Part shown: positions 1 through 6,721 of the stretch, in pieces
Numbering within the stretch: position 1 is the stretch's first letter
Layout: each line of letters begins with the position of its first letter
Position numbers and translations under genes: made by a program
The notes under the pieces: generated by a model
Told to the model about the DNA's origin: nothing
The model's input: the letters and a program-made list of their open reading frames with translations, nothing else
Database searches by the model: none
Virus record (IMG/VR): IMGVR_UViG_3300009026_000012
Coordinates: 1 to 54,673 of that record
Reading direction: 5' to 3' (one strand)
Origin: a virus
Length of the DNA stretch: 54,673 nucleotides

Positions 1-15
1 GGGGCGAACCTAAAC
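1..15. repeat. Left copy of 15-bp terminal direct repeat (candidate cohesive end)
   Basis: The first 15 bases, GGGGCGAACCTAAAC, are identical to the last 15 bases of the window. Either the sequence is a circular map written with a short overlap, or these are cohesive or redundant ends. The G-rich start resembles the lambda cohesive end GGGCGGCGACCT in composition, and the site is 112 bp upstream of the small terminase start, where lambda-type cos sites lie. An assembly overlap remains possible. Confidence 0.6.
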
Positions 16-74
16 GCCGGGCTAGGGGGTGTGCTCCGGAGAACCTATTTTTTTCTGGGGGGCTGCAGGGCACG

Positions 75-104
75 CCCCACGCGGGCCGTAGCCGCTTCGT
101 GGGG
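75..104. other. 7-bp inverted repeat in the intergenic region near the genome end
   Basis: CCCCACG at 75-81 pairs perfectly with CGTGGGG at 98-104. The loop holds, on the minus strand, AGCGGCTAC, the core of the repeats found at 1036-1251. Bases 1-184 otherwise hold no convincing gene. The hairpin could be part of a packaging (cos) region or an RNA structure downstream of the gene at 185-922. No U-tract follows, so it is not a clear terminator. Confidence 0.35.
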
Positions 105-184
105 GCGTTGTGGATGCTCTAGGTGTTGGCGGGTGCGCCATGTAGAAACGTGCTAGGAGGGGCTAATATGGGGGCTGTACGAGG

Positions 185-922
185 TTAGCGATTTTGGAAA
201 ATATTCTGTCTATCTATCTGTTTGAGGAGGGCGCGCCGGTACATTTCTGGGGCGCGCGGCACGGTCTTGTGTATGGCTGGCTCTAGTGTGGGGGTGCTGG
301 GTATGCGTATGGTGTCGTGGCTTAGGTCCTGCACCATGCGTACCTGTACGCCTCTGCGCCCCCCCTTGCCCCTGCGCTTGGCCTTGCCACGCACTGAGAA
401 TAGGCCACGCCGTGCGCCTAGGTCCATGAATACGAACGAGCGCCCAGCCCCTCCCCTATTGGCGTCTATGGCAGCGGCTACGGTGGCGGCGTTGCGGGCC
501 TTACGGGGTAGCCTGCGCTGTCTGGGGGTAAGTTTGATATTAGCCACCCGGTACGATCTACGGACCATACGCTTAGCGCTGCCCGCTATACGGGCCTCTT
601 TGGTGGGGATAGCAACGCCGTGCCGGCCTTTCTTGCGTTCAACCTTGCCGAATTCTTGGTCTTTCATGTATGACGCTGTGCTGCCCACTGTCGACGTGGG
701 GCGCGCTACGCTGCCCCGCTCTACCTGTATTGAACGCTTTGTAAATTGATTACGGAGCACGAAGCGCTTTTGTATTTCACCTTGCCAAGCGTTGCGCAAA
801 TCGAAGGCTATGCGGACGTTTCCATCGGCCACAGCGTAGGGGACGGCTTTCTTGTAGAGCCTCTCAAGTTGGCCTTGCAATTGGTCGAGGTTGCGCATGT
901 CTAAGCGGGCGGATTCATTCAT
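185..922 (-). CDS. Basic phage structural-type protein (minor virion or tail-completion protein)
   Basis: A 245-aa, strongly basic protein. The N-terminal half (a run of small alpha-helical segments, then a WQGEIQKRF-type stretch, RNQFTKRSI and a VGSTASYMKDQE motif) matches the general pattern of minor structural or completion proteins of lambda- and Mu-type phages. I recognise the pattern rather than a named family. The middle (residues about 115-200) is rich in Arg and Lys, including the KAKRRGKGGRRG stretch, which suggests contact with DNA. No good ribosome site precedes the ATG at 922; the Met at residue 9 is an alternative start. In the circular order it lies between the primase and the small terminase, just across the genome ends. 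A role in head completion or packaging is an inference. Confidence 0.65.
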   Translation of the reverse strand: MNESARLDMRNLDQLQGQLERLYKKAVPYAVADGNVRIAFDLRNAWQGEIQKRFVLRNQFTKRSIQVERGSVARPTSTVGSTASYMKDQEFGKVERKKGRHGVAIPTKEARIAGSAKRMVRRSYRVANIKLTPRQRRLPRKARNAATVAAAIDANRGGAGRSFVFMDLGARRGLFSVRGKAKRRGKGGRRGVQVRMVQDLSHDTIRIPSTPTLEPAIHKTVPRAPEMYRRALLKQIDRQNIFQNR

Positions 923-1287
923 GTGGGGAGAATATCACGCCGGCCACAATCGCGGCAAATTTTAAGAAAAACGTCACTTCTCACTAAAAGTCCAACGCTC
1001 TGAGAATAGTACCCCCCATGGTAGAAAGTGCTCTTCAAGCGGCTACAAGAGAAAAACAGAGCTTTATTATGTTATAAAATTTATAGATATATATTTAATG
1101 ACGTGGTGACGTAGCCCTACTGGCGCTAAGGCTGCGGGCCGTCACAAGCTAAAAAGAAGTGACGTAGAAGTGACGTTTTAGGGGGATAAGTGACGTAAAC
1201 GAAAAGCGGAAGCGGCTACAAGCGGCTCCACGCCGCTACAAGCGGCTACAAGAAAGAGGGGTATGATTTACGTCACTTCTCTAAATA
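923..1287. other. Non-coding repeat-rich region, candidate replication origin
   Basis: This 365-bp gap has three kinds of structure. TGACGT occurs at 1099, 1107, 1160, 1171 and 1191, and in reverse at 971 and 1270; an eighth copy at 1292 lies in the primase end. Five of them share the longer form AAGTGACGT. AGCGGCTACAAG or close variants occur at about 1037, 1211, 1221 and 1241, with one inverted-looking CGCCGCTACAAG at 1231. A pure A+T stretch lies at about 1064-1099. Iterons beside an AT-rich unwinding element next to a replicative primase/helicase gene is the classic layout of an origin. The two repeat families could instead be terminase-binding or regulatory sites. Confidence 0.5.
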
Positions 1288-3654
1288 CTAATGACGTTTT
1301 GGTAGGGCGTGAATATTGAGCACATTTGAGGGGGTTTCGGAGGCGTCTTCTCCGAATGTTTCGAGGTCTCCGGCGATGCACCGAAGCCCCACAAAACCGT
1401 GGTGAGATCCGTCTACTCGGCGGTACTTTATCGGGCTTAACGGACCCACCCCCAGAGCGTCTTTTAACTTAGGTATGAACTTGCGGCGGCCTTCTACTCT
1501 GTCGCTTTCCAGCCACAGGCAATAATCACTATACACGGCCTCGCTGCTACACCTCGCACCGGGCTCTATGACGAGGCGCTCACGTATAAACGCTGCTAGG
1601 GGGTTGTAGCTGTCTAGCATGTCGTTGAGGAGGGGGGCGCACGCGTCGGGCTGGGTGAACTTGAGGGCTCGGGCATTGGTGAGGCCTGCCATGGCCCACG
1701 TGATGATTCCTTGCATTTCGGGCACTAGCTTGTGTTCAAAGAGGTGGAGGTCTTCGCTACCTATGTGAGACTTATCGAAGAGCAAAGGCACGAAACGAGA
1801 CCCCAGCGCCCCCGTGTGGTCGCCTAGGTCGGGTATTGAGTTCCCAGCTAGAACCATACGGGTGTTTAGTTTGACGTCCATGCGGCCGTGCTGGAGCTTG
1901 TGAGCGATCATTTCATCGCCGCCGCTGATCTTCTTAATAGCTTGGCTTATTCGTGCGGCATCCCATGCGTGGATCTTCTGCGGGACATCGCCCTCAAAGA
2001 GTACGGAGGCGTGCTGCACCATGTAGATATAGTTAGGCTCTTTTAATTGGGTGAAGTCTAGGGCTTTGAATGCCTGCGGACCTATGAGCACCTTCAAAAG
2101 GCGGCCTATGGTGCCTTTGCCAGCACGTCCCGGGCCTTTGAGAAACACCACTTTTTGCGGCTCTATGCTCGGGCTTATGCAATAACAAATGATCTCTTTT
2201 AGTAGCTGGATTCTCTCCGGGTCGTTGCTAAAGCACTCCCCGACGAACGCGTCCCAGTGGGGGCACGTGGCGTGCGGGTCCCAGTCAAAAGGGAGCATAT
2301 GTGTGGTTAGGTAGTTCTTACCGTGCGGAAGTAGCTCGAATGTGTACAGGCATAGCACGCCATTAGTGAATATGATCTTGTTATCCAGCGGGCCGAAGTG
2401 CTGCGGGCTATGGCACTGCACCCGGAGCGCCTCCAGTGTGCCGTTAACTAGCGCCATGTTGAGCGGAAAGTCCCCGGCGAACATGTCGCCCATGAGGTGC
2501 TTGATCAGGGAGCCGTTATCCTCGAAGCGCTCCCACACCTTGCCACTGTATGCGTAGAAGCTAATCCCGTCGTGTACGAGGGTGCCGCCCGGGTAGTGGC
2601 GGTTAAGATATAAAAGGGCGTTGTATACGTGCTCATTTTTGACGTAGCCATGCTCGCTAATCTCCGCCTCTCGTTTCTCTTTTTTCTCTGTCGCGGGTTC
2701 GCCTTTCATAGGCTCTAAGCCGGTGCTGTAGAGGCAGATATCTTTACCATCGGCAAGACGTCGAGCCTTCACCGCTTCACACGCTCGCACTATTTCGCCG
2801 TAGCCGAGCCGGTCCCACTTATGGTCCGCCCATTTTTCCATGGATTGTATGAGCTGTCCGCTCTCAAGTATGCGGAGCATTCGCCTTTGGTCGTAGCCGG
2901 TGTGTAGGGCTAGGGTGCCTAGGTACTGGCTCACGGCTTCACTATGAAAGCCTTCGGGCACGTCACCCCGGTGCAAATCCATGAACGTATGCTCCCCGGT
3001 GCCGAGGAGCTTCATACGCTGGTATCGATTTTTGGCGATCTTTTCGAGTAGGACGTCGTCATCCGTGGGACCATTCCATTCAGGGATAGGGCCGTCGGTA
3101 AGGTCTTCTAGCTCGTAGTGGCTCTGTGTGTTGACGTTGCCCGGGCCTAAAAGCCCGTAGTCTGTGAGAAATTGGAGCGCCTGTGGGGTGCAATCCAGTA
3201 GCGTGCCGTCCCCTTGGACCCACTCCTCTGTCATACGAATAAAGCGCGCCGTACCCTCCCCGGCACCCGTGTAGAACTCTAGGCCGTACTCTTTCGAGCG
3301 GTTCCTGTGCTCCGGCAAGGCGGACAAATCGCACCACATATAAATATGATAGCCGTCCCCACTCGTGGAGCGCTCGGCGGGTGTACCGGGGAAGCGTGCG
3401 AAGAGGTCGGCCACGATTGCAGGGCGTTGGGAGGCGTGGTCGATATCAAGGCACACTAAGCCGTGCCCGTTGAGCACAGGCCCAAAACCCGCTACGCCCG
3501 GGGCGGTTGTTAGAGCCTTGGCGGTTTTGTAGTCGTATTGGTTCTCGGGGAGCTGCCACTTATCGAAGGGCGCGCCGCCTATGCCGCAGGGGGCTTTTTT
3601 TGCGTTGCACGTAAAATATTTTACACCAAGGTACGACCAATCGAAGGCACTCAC
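1288..3654 (-). CDS. Prim-Pol / D5-type SF3 helicase primase
   Basis: A 788-aa replicative primase-helicase. The N-terminal archaeo-eukaryotic Prim-Pol domain shows the catalytic pair in LDID (residues 69-72) and SGDGYH (98-103). After a D5_N-like middle comes an SF3 helicase: Walker A GPGRAGKGT (507-515), Walker B VLFEGD (551-556), motif C LAGNSIPDLGD (about 602-612) and the arginine-finger region GSRF (618-621). I chose the GTG at 3654 because it overlaps the TGA of the upstream gene (GTGA) and follows AAGGTGG; a longer upstream reading only shadows the neighbour. It should synthesise primers and unwind phage DNA with the phage family A polymerase. The repeat-rich gap just past its stop is a candidate origin. 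Confidence 0.93.
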   Translation of the reverse strand: MSAFDWSYLGVKYFTCNAKKAPCGIGGAPFDKWQLPENQYDYKTAKALTTAPGVAGFGPVLNGHGLVCLDIDHASQRPAIVADLFARFPGTPAERSTSGDGYHIYMWCDLSALPEHRNRSKEYGLEFYTGAGEGTARFIRMTEEWVQGDGTLLDCTPQALQFLTDYGLLGPGNVNTQSHYELEDLTDGPIPEWNGPTDDDVLLEKIAKNRYQRMKLLGTGEHTFMDLHRGDVPEGFHSEAVSQYLGTLALHTGYDQRRMLRILESGQLIQSMEKWADHKWDRLGYGEIVRACEAVKARRLADGKDICLYSTGLEPMKGEPATEKKEKREAEISEHGYVKNEHVYNALLYLNRHYPGGTLVHDGISFYAYSGKVWERFEDNGSLIKHLMGDMFAGDFPLNMALVNGTLEALRVQCHSPQHFGPLDNKIIFTNGVLCLYTFELLPHGKNYLTTHMLPFDWDPHATCPHWDAFVGECFSNDPERIQLLKEIICYCISPSIEPQKVVFLKGPGRAGKGTIGRLLKVLIGPQAFKALDFTQLKEPNYIYMVQHASVLFEGDVPQKIHAWDAARISQAIKKISGGDEMIAHKLQHGRMDVKLNTRMVLAGNSIPDLGDHTGALGSRFVPLLFDKSHIGSEDLHLFEHKLVPEMQGIITWAMAGLTNARALKFTQPDACAPLLNDMLDSYNPLAAFIRERLVIEPGARCSSEAVYSDYCLWLESDRVEGRRKFIPKLKDALGVGPLSPIKYRRVDGSHHGFVGLRCIAGDLETFGEDASETPSNVLNIHALPKRH

Positions 3655-4076
3655 CCGCCCACCTTCGAAACAGGACGAAGGCCTATAAGCGGATAGGGGA
3701 GAACGTCTAGGCCGCGATTGTAGCCCCAGAGGTACTGGAACCACGCGTAAGCGAAGGCTGTCAAAGAGCTGTACGAAATTAGCAGGATGGGGGGGCGCGT
3801 TGTACAGTAGGCGACCAGCCCCTCCCCGTCTATTTCTAAGTGGGACACTTTGCTCATGGGTAGGTCTTCTGGCTCGGCGATAGAGGCCCCCGACAAGATA
3901 ACATCCTCGCGCACGCGGGAGGCTACGAACTCGTTCTCCGAGTTGGTGCGGTGCACGAGTTCGCATAGCACTAGGACTCTACGTAGGTCCATTTTAGTGA
4001 GGGGGGAGTCTGGGTCGAGAGGCGCCGAGGCGTTAAAATCTTCTAATTTTAGGGGTCGGTATTCTGGGCCAGTCAT
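3651..4076 (-). CDS. Hypothetical protein, translationally coupled to the primase
   Basis: A 141-aa protein starting MTGPEYRPLKLEDFN. The start at 4076 is supported by GGAGA nine bases upstream. The stop overlaps the GTG start of the primase by one base, so the two are probably translated together. Residues about 85-125 are hydrophobic (RPPILLISYSSLTAFAYAWF), perhaps a buried core or a membrane-associated helix. I do not recognise the family. The tight coupling suggests an accessory role in replication, such as primase loading or stability. Confidence 0.8.
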   Translation of the reverse strand: MTGPEYRPLKLEDFNASAPLDPDSPLTKMDLRRVLVLCELVHRTNSENEFVASRVREDVILSGASIAEPEDLPMSKVSHLEIDGEGLVAYCTTRPPILLISYSSLTAFAYAWFQYLWGYNRGLDVLPYPLIGLRPVSKVGG

Positions 4077-4100
4077 GGCAAGGGTCTCCGTTTTTGTTGT

Positions 4101-4186
4101 CTCCCGGTATTTATTAGAAATAGCTCCCCGGCTGATCCGATGCAACAAGGCCGGGAGTAGGCGCAAACATCACCGGGGAGCTATTT
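4101..4186 (-). promoter_or_regulatory. Structured leader with competing stems upstream of the primase operon
   Basis: AAATAGCTCCCCGG (4118-4131) is a perfect 14-bp inverted match to CCGGGGAGCTATTT (4173-4186). Inside the loop, CCGGGAG (4151-4157) can pair with CTCCCGG (4101-4107), and its complement can also compete for the CCCCGG arm. At least two mutually exclusive foldings are therefore possible. The element lies between the 46-aa membrane gene and the 141-aa gene, ending about 25 nt before the latter's start. It could be an attenuator, a processing site or a regulatory RNA. No known riboswitch class is recognised. Confidence 0.5.
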
Positions 4187-4228
4187 GTATGGATTGTAGG
4201 ACGTCTTGGCCGCGCCGTCAATCCGGCA

Positions 4229-4369
4229 TTAGGTCCGCATTGCTGCGAAGCAGTAAATCGCAGCGGATATAAAAAACGTGTATGAGACCATTCCGCTTGT
4301 GATGGTGCCCGTATAAATAAAAAGTAGGCAAGATAAGGCAAACATAGTGCGTTTTTTAATGTTGTCCAT
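4229..4369 (-). CDS. Small inner-membrane protein (46 aa)
   Basis: ATG at 4369 opens a 46-codon frame beginning MDNIKKRTMFALSCLLFIY and ending at TAA 4229-4231. A positively charged N-terminus is followed by two hydrophobic segments (about residues 9-20 and 30-44), so this is a small membrane protein, probably a helical hairpin with its N-terminus in the cytoplasm. AAGGAAC lies eight bases before the start. A longer frame in another register over the same bases has no such signals. Function is unknown; small phage membrane proteins can be holins, antiholins or superinfection-exclusion factors. Confidence 0.7.
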   Translation of the reverse strand: MDNIKKRTMFALSCLLFIYTGTITSGMVSYTFFISAAIYCFAAMRT

Positions 4370-4432
4370 GGGTCTTGTTCCTTGTTTCACAAACACATCG
4401 ATAAAGAGACCTAAAGGCTCGTGATCTTTTTG

Positions 4433-4618
4433 TTATATTTCAATCTCCACCATCTGGACGCCATCATCACCGCCGTAAGTTTCACACCAAGCGACGGCAA
4501 GTGTTGATCCACATGTAGCTTCTCCGTTAAGGGCGGTCAGCGCGTCACCCCTATCAGTGAACACCACACCCTCAACCGAGCCGTCAATCATCGTCTTTTT
4601 AATCAAATAAGCCTTCAT
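4433..4618 (-). CDS. Small hypothetical protein (61 aa)
   Basis: Starts MKAYLIKKTMIDGSVEG behind a very strong AGGAGAAGGT directly before the ATG. The sequence alternates short beta-like stretches and ends in an acidic VQMVEIEI tail, suggesting a small globular protein. It is the last of a run of accessory genes with clearly lower GC than the rest of the phage (about 4430-5163). Function not recognised. A weak hairpin follows the stop before the 46-aa membrane gene. Confidence 0.75.
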   Translation of the reverse strand: MKAYLIKKTMIDGSVEGVVFTDRGDALTALNGEATCGSTLAVAWCETYGGDDGVQMVEIEI

Positions 4619-4626
4619 ACCTTCTC

Positions 4627-4878
4627 CTACTTGGCTATGCTGGGTGGGTTTTGCTCTTTGACTCTGCTCTTGTCAACATATCTAATTCTTTTATGGCTAT
4701 CGGTTCCCTGCCAATACATTCGTCCGAAAACAACTATTTTTAACTTACCTGTTCTCGTCTCTTTAATGGGGATACATTTCATGGCGTAGGTTTTTCTTGA
4801 TTTTCCTATACAGTGACTGCACATCAGCTTATGCGTGGCGCACTCAGCATCGTATTCGGCAAACTCTGATTCCTTCAT
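4627..4878 (-). CDS. Small hypothetical protein with Cys/His residues (83 aa)
   Basis: An 83-aa basic protein beginning MKESEFAEYDAECATHK. C-x6-C-x2-C spacing with a neighbouring His (CATHKLMCSHC, residues about 13-23) could bind a metal, but the set is incomplete for a classical zinc finger. The gene lies 8 bp from the next gene and one base from the previous one, in the AT-rich patch. No known family recognised. Confidence 0.72.
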   Translation of the reverse strand: MKESEFAEYDAECATHKLMCSHCIGKSRKTYAMKCIPIKETRTGKLKIVVFGRMYWQGTDSHKRIRYVDKSRVKEQNPPSIAK

Positions 4879-5163
4879 CTATCTCCCCTTATCTACGCTG
4901 GGTGGGTTAATATCAACAACATGAATCTTACAATATTTCTTTTCTGGCATATTCGTATAGCCAAAAGCTTTTGCGTAATAGTGGGTTCGATTTATTGCGT
5001 CTCTTGCAGACTTTCTGTCTGAAAAAACTGTTCTGTTATAGCCTTCATTCGGCCAAGCAAGAATTCCATCAAGCGGAAGCTTATCGTCATCGCTTTTCTC
5101 GATACAAAGCACCATCTCGTAGTCTTCACAAGTCTCAACAACTATAAAACCCCTGTTCACCAT
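4879..5163 (-). CDS. Hypothetical protein (94 aa)
   Basis: Begins MVNRGFIVVETCEDYEMVLC behind GGGAG. The order of short strands and helices is compatible with a small alpha/beta domain; a SDRKSARDAINRT stretch is a likely helix. The downstream ATG is directly adjacent to its stop. Composition and codon use are AT-rich compared with the neighbouring tail and replication genes, which suggests separate acquisition. Function unknown. Confidence 0.72.
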   Translation of the reverse strand: MVNRGFIVVETCEDYEMVLCIEKSDDDKLPLDGILAWPNEGYNRTVFSDRKSARDAINRTHYYAKAFGYTNMPEKKYCKIHVVDINPPSVDKGR

Positions 5164-5164
5164 C

Positions 5165-5395
5165 TTAGGGGCTCCCTTTAATTTGTCGGGGGTTAACGCG
5201 CCGACACGCTCGCCAGATATCCCGACAGGCTTGGCATGTTATTTGCTTATGTGTGGTCGGCACGGTGGACATTCCGAGTTTTTCATCCCCACCATCCATC
5301 CCGCATACCGTGTCGTATGTACCCCGGTGCGTAGCGATGTGGTTGTCGAGCTCTCCGTCGGCCACAATGGCTATGGTTGATCTAGGCATGTTCAT
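5165..5395 (-). CDS. Small Cys/His-containing hypothetical protein (76 aa)
   Basis: Begins MNMPRSTIAIVADGELDNHIA. The C-terminal half has a His and three Cys including CQAC (residues about 54-57), a possible zinc-binding turn followed by an Arg-rich helix (RDIWRACRRVNPRQ) that could contact nucleic acid. Start overlaps the stop of the gene before it by four bases. No family recognised; a small DNA- or RNA-binding accessory protein is a guess. Confidence 0.7.
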   Translation of the reverse strand: MNMPRSTIAIVADGELDNHIATHRGTYDTVCGMDGGDEKLGMSTVPTTHKQITCQACRDIWRACRRVNPRQIKGSP

Positions 5396-5649
5396 CCCTC
5401 GCTGCTTTTCTTAGCCGGGCAAAAGTGCAACCCCGCGCTACGGCCAAACAAGGCACCGCACTGGCACCGCTTACCACCCCCAGAAAGGGACCATACGTAT
5501 GCTTTTACCTCCTCCATGCAGAAAGGGCAGTCGAACCAGATAACCCGGCTAGAGGGAGGCTCTACGGCGTCGCTGTGCACGGTGTAAAGCCGGCGCTCCA
5601 CCTTGTCGGGGTTTTGCGCGGCATACTCAAAGCTCATTTTTTTGGGCAT
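5392..5649 (-). CDS. Small zinc-ribbon protein (85 aa)
   Basis: Residues about 41-64 hold CPFC and CQC separated by about 17 residues, the spacing of a zinc ribbon, with one further Cys near the C-terminus. The N-terminus is MPKKMSFEYAAQNPDK. It overlaps the genes on both sides, as is usual in this compact operon. Zinc-ribbon proteins of this size in phages are often transcription or nuclease accessory factors, but nothing here says which. Confidence 0.75.
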   Translation of the reverse strand: MPKKMSFEYAAQNPDKVERRLYTVHSDAVEPPSSRVIWFDCPFCMEEVKAYVWSLSGGGKRCQCGALFGRSAGLHFCPAKKSSEG

Positions 5650-5957
5650 ACGTCCTCCTCTAAAGCATCGCCCACACGGCGGTGGAGCTCAGCCTTCCAT
5701 TTTCGGCTAATATGTTCCGCCACGGCCACGGGGGTGGGGGTTCCGCCGTTTAGGTCTGCGTAGTCTTGGCTAGAAAGGTTCTCTAGTAGCTTGTAGCTCC
5801 CTCTACTACTCCGGAAAAGCCCCACCAACATGAGCCCCGGCAAGTTAGACGGGGAGGTTAGGCCCAGTTGCCCGTACCCCATATTTTTGCTCACTCGCGC
5901 GAGGATCTCCCCCGCGTTGCGGTAGTCCTCGTATCCTCCTGTTATTGTTCTGGGCAT
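5634..5957 (-). CDS. Hypothetical protein (107 aa)
   Basis: Starts MPRTITGGYEDYRNAGEILA at ATG 5957; the longer open frame upstream is only a shadow of the preceding gene. Mixed alpha/beta with a glycine-rich middle and a basic helical C-terminus (HISRKWKAELHRRV). It overlaps both neighbours by 16 bases, consistent with coupled translation. Not recognised. Confidence 0.72.
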   Translation of the reverse strand: MPRTITGGYEDYRNAGEILARVSKNMGYGQLGLTSPSNLPGLMLVGLFRSSRGSYKLLENLSSQDYADLNGGTPTPVAVAEHISRKWKAELHRRVGDALEEDVCPKK

Positions 5958-6235
5958 ACGTAAGCCTCCCACAGGATGGTGCAAACGACCCTCCAAAAAC
6001 TTAGCGTTATAGTTATGGGGCGCGTTGGCCCCTCCCCTATGCCTATCCAGCCGGCGCGCTTCCATTCCTCCAAGAGCGAGCCCTCCCTCCGGCTCACCAT
6101 GGAGCGGTCTAGCTGTTTGCTGTTTAACATGAGGTGTTGCACGTAAGGCATGAGCCGAAGCTCTTCGAGGGTTATCTCGCGCCCCAGCTTGGCGACGGCG
6201 ATAGCTTGTATCTCTTTCGTTAACTGTCCGCGCAT
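5942..6235 (-). CDS. Hypothetical protein (97 aa)
   Basis: Starts MRGQLTKEIQAIAVAKLGRE at ATG 6235, placed by a strong GGAGGTG eight bases upstream; the upstream extension of the frame is not needed. The N-terminal half is helical and could form a small HTH-like fold, but no clear recognition helix is visible. A terminator-like hairpin lies immediately before its ribosome site, so its expression may be attenuated. Function unknown. Confidence 0.75.
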   Translation of the reverse strand: MRGQLTKEIQAIAVAKLGREITLEELRLMPYVQHLMLNSKQLDRSMVSRREGSLLEEWKRAGWIGIGEGPTRPITITLSFWRVVCTILWEAYVCPEQ

Positions 6236-6249
6236 GGCGCACCTCCGAT

Positions 6250-6273
6250 AAAAAAGTCCCCCGTCCGTGGGGG
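6250..6273 (-). terminator. Rho-independent terminator or attenuator
   Basis: On the minus strand CCCCC, a six-base loop and GGGGG are followed by AC and six T. It sits between the 59-aa gene ending at 6282 and the ribosome site of the next gene. It should therefore lower rather than abolish transcription into the downstream genes, since no other promoter is visible after it. Confidence 0.65.
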
Positions 6274-6281
6274 TGTGAGTG

Positions 6282-6461
6282 TTATATGTAGTTGCGCTTG
6301 GAGCGTAGAGAGAGGTGATTCTCCCGGGCCTCAATCGTCGAGCGGGTAGGGCTGCGCCCAGCTATGCGCTCGGGGTAACACCCTTGTAGGATGTTTTGGC
6401 GGTTAACTTCGGCGGCGCGTTGGCCCAGTCTGTAGGGTTTATTTTTCTTGGACTTGCTCAT
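6282..6461 (-). CDS. Small basic protein (59 aa)
   Basis: Starts MSKSKKNKPYRLGQRAAEVN at ATG 6461 behind AGGAGGT; a GTG three codons upstream is the only alternative. About a quarter of the residues are Lys or Arg and it has one Cys, so it is likely to bind nucleic acid or be intrinsically disordered. It is the second gene behind promoter module a. Not assigned to a family. Confidence 0.72.
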   Translation of the reverse strand: MSKSKKNKPYRLGQRAAEVNRQNILQGCYPERIAGRSPTRSTIEARENHLSLRSKRNYI

Positions 6462-6473
6462 GGTGTACACCTC

Positions 6474-6653
6474 CTAGGTGTGGTTGGGTTCGGCAATCGA
6501 GAAGCGTATCTCCGGGACCAAGTCCCCCGCCTCGTTCCGGACGTAAGTAGCGCTAATTTCGCGGATGGCTTCATGTGTGCGCCAATCTAGGCCCTCTAGG
6601 GCAGTTTTAACCCCTAAGCCTAAGTCTAACGCGGTCTCTTTATTAACTCCCAT
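6474..6653 (-). CDS. Small hypothetical protein, first gene of promoter module a operon (59 aa)
   Basis: Starts MGVNKETALDLGLGVKTALEG at ATG 6653. The GGGAG ribosome site is the one built into the shared leader of the promoter module just upstream; an in-frame extension would read through the leader and is rejected. It looks like a small alpha/beta protein (helix 5-20, strand pair at about 35-55). No known function. Confidence 0.75.
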   Translation of the reverse strand: MGVNKETALDLGLGVKTALEGLDWRTHEAIREISATYVRNEAGDLVPEIRFSIAEPNHT

Positions 6654-6661
6654 TGTCGTGC

Positions 6662-6717
6662 TCCCGTTTCGTTGTTGTTGGGAGTATTGTACTCTTGTTG
6701 GCGGTAGTGTCAACAAG
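6662..6717 (-). promoter_or_regulatory. Promoter/operator module a
   Basis: Minus strand: TTGACA (6708-6713), 16-bp spacer, TACAAT (6686-6691). CTTGTTG-N10-CAACAAG (6694-6717) covers the -35 box and spacer, so a bound protein would block polymerase. The leader contains CTCCC and GGGAG around AACAACAACGAAAC; the GGGAG is the ribosome site of the 59-aa gene. Upstream A-rich sequence (GTAAAATA, AAAAAAG) could act as an UP element and also carries the stop codon of the previous gene. Confidence 0.85.
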
Positions 6718-6721
6718 TATT

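Noticed and set aside
1-140. 39-codon minus-strand frame starting MAHPPTPRASTTPP
   Set aside because: No ribosome site, low-complexity Pro/Thr/Ser sequence and position over the possible cos region; chance frame.
222-749. 175-codon plus-strand open frame
   Set aside because: It lies fully opposite the basic structural-type gene at 185-922, is Arg/Pro-rich without motifs and has no promoter or ribosome site; a shadow of the GC-rich gene.
4114-4341. 75-codon minus-strand frame across the structured leader
   Set aside because: It lacks a ribosome site and protein-like pattern, while the overlapping 46-codon frame from 4369 has both; the 75-codon frame would also translate the perfect inverted repeat.
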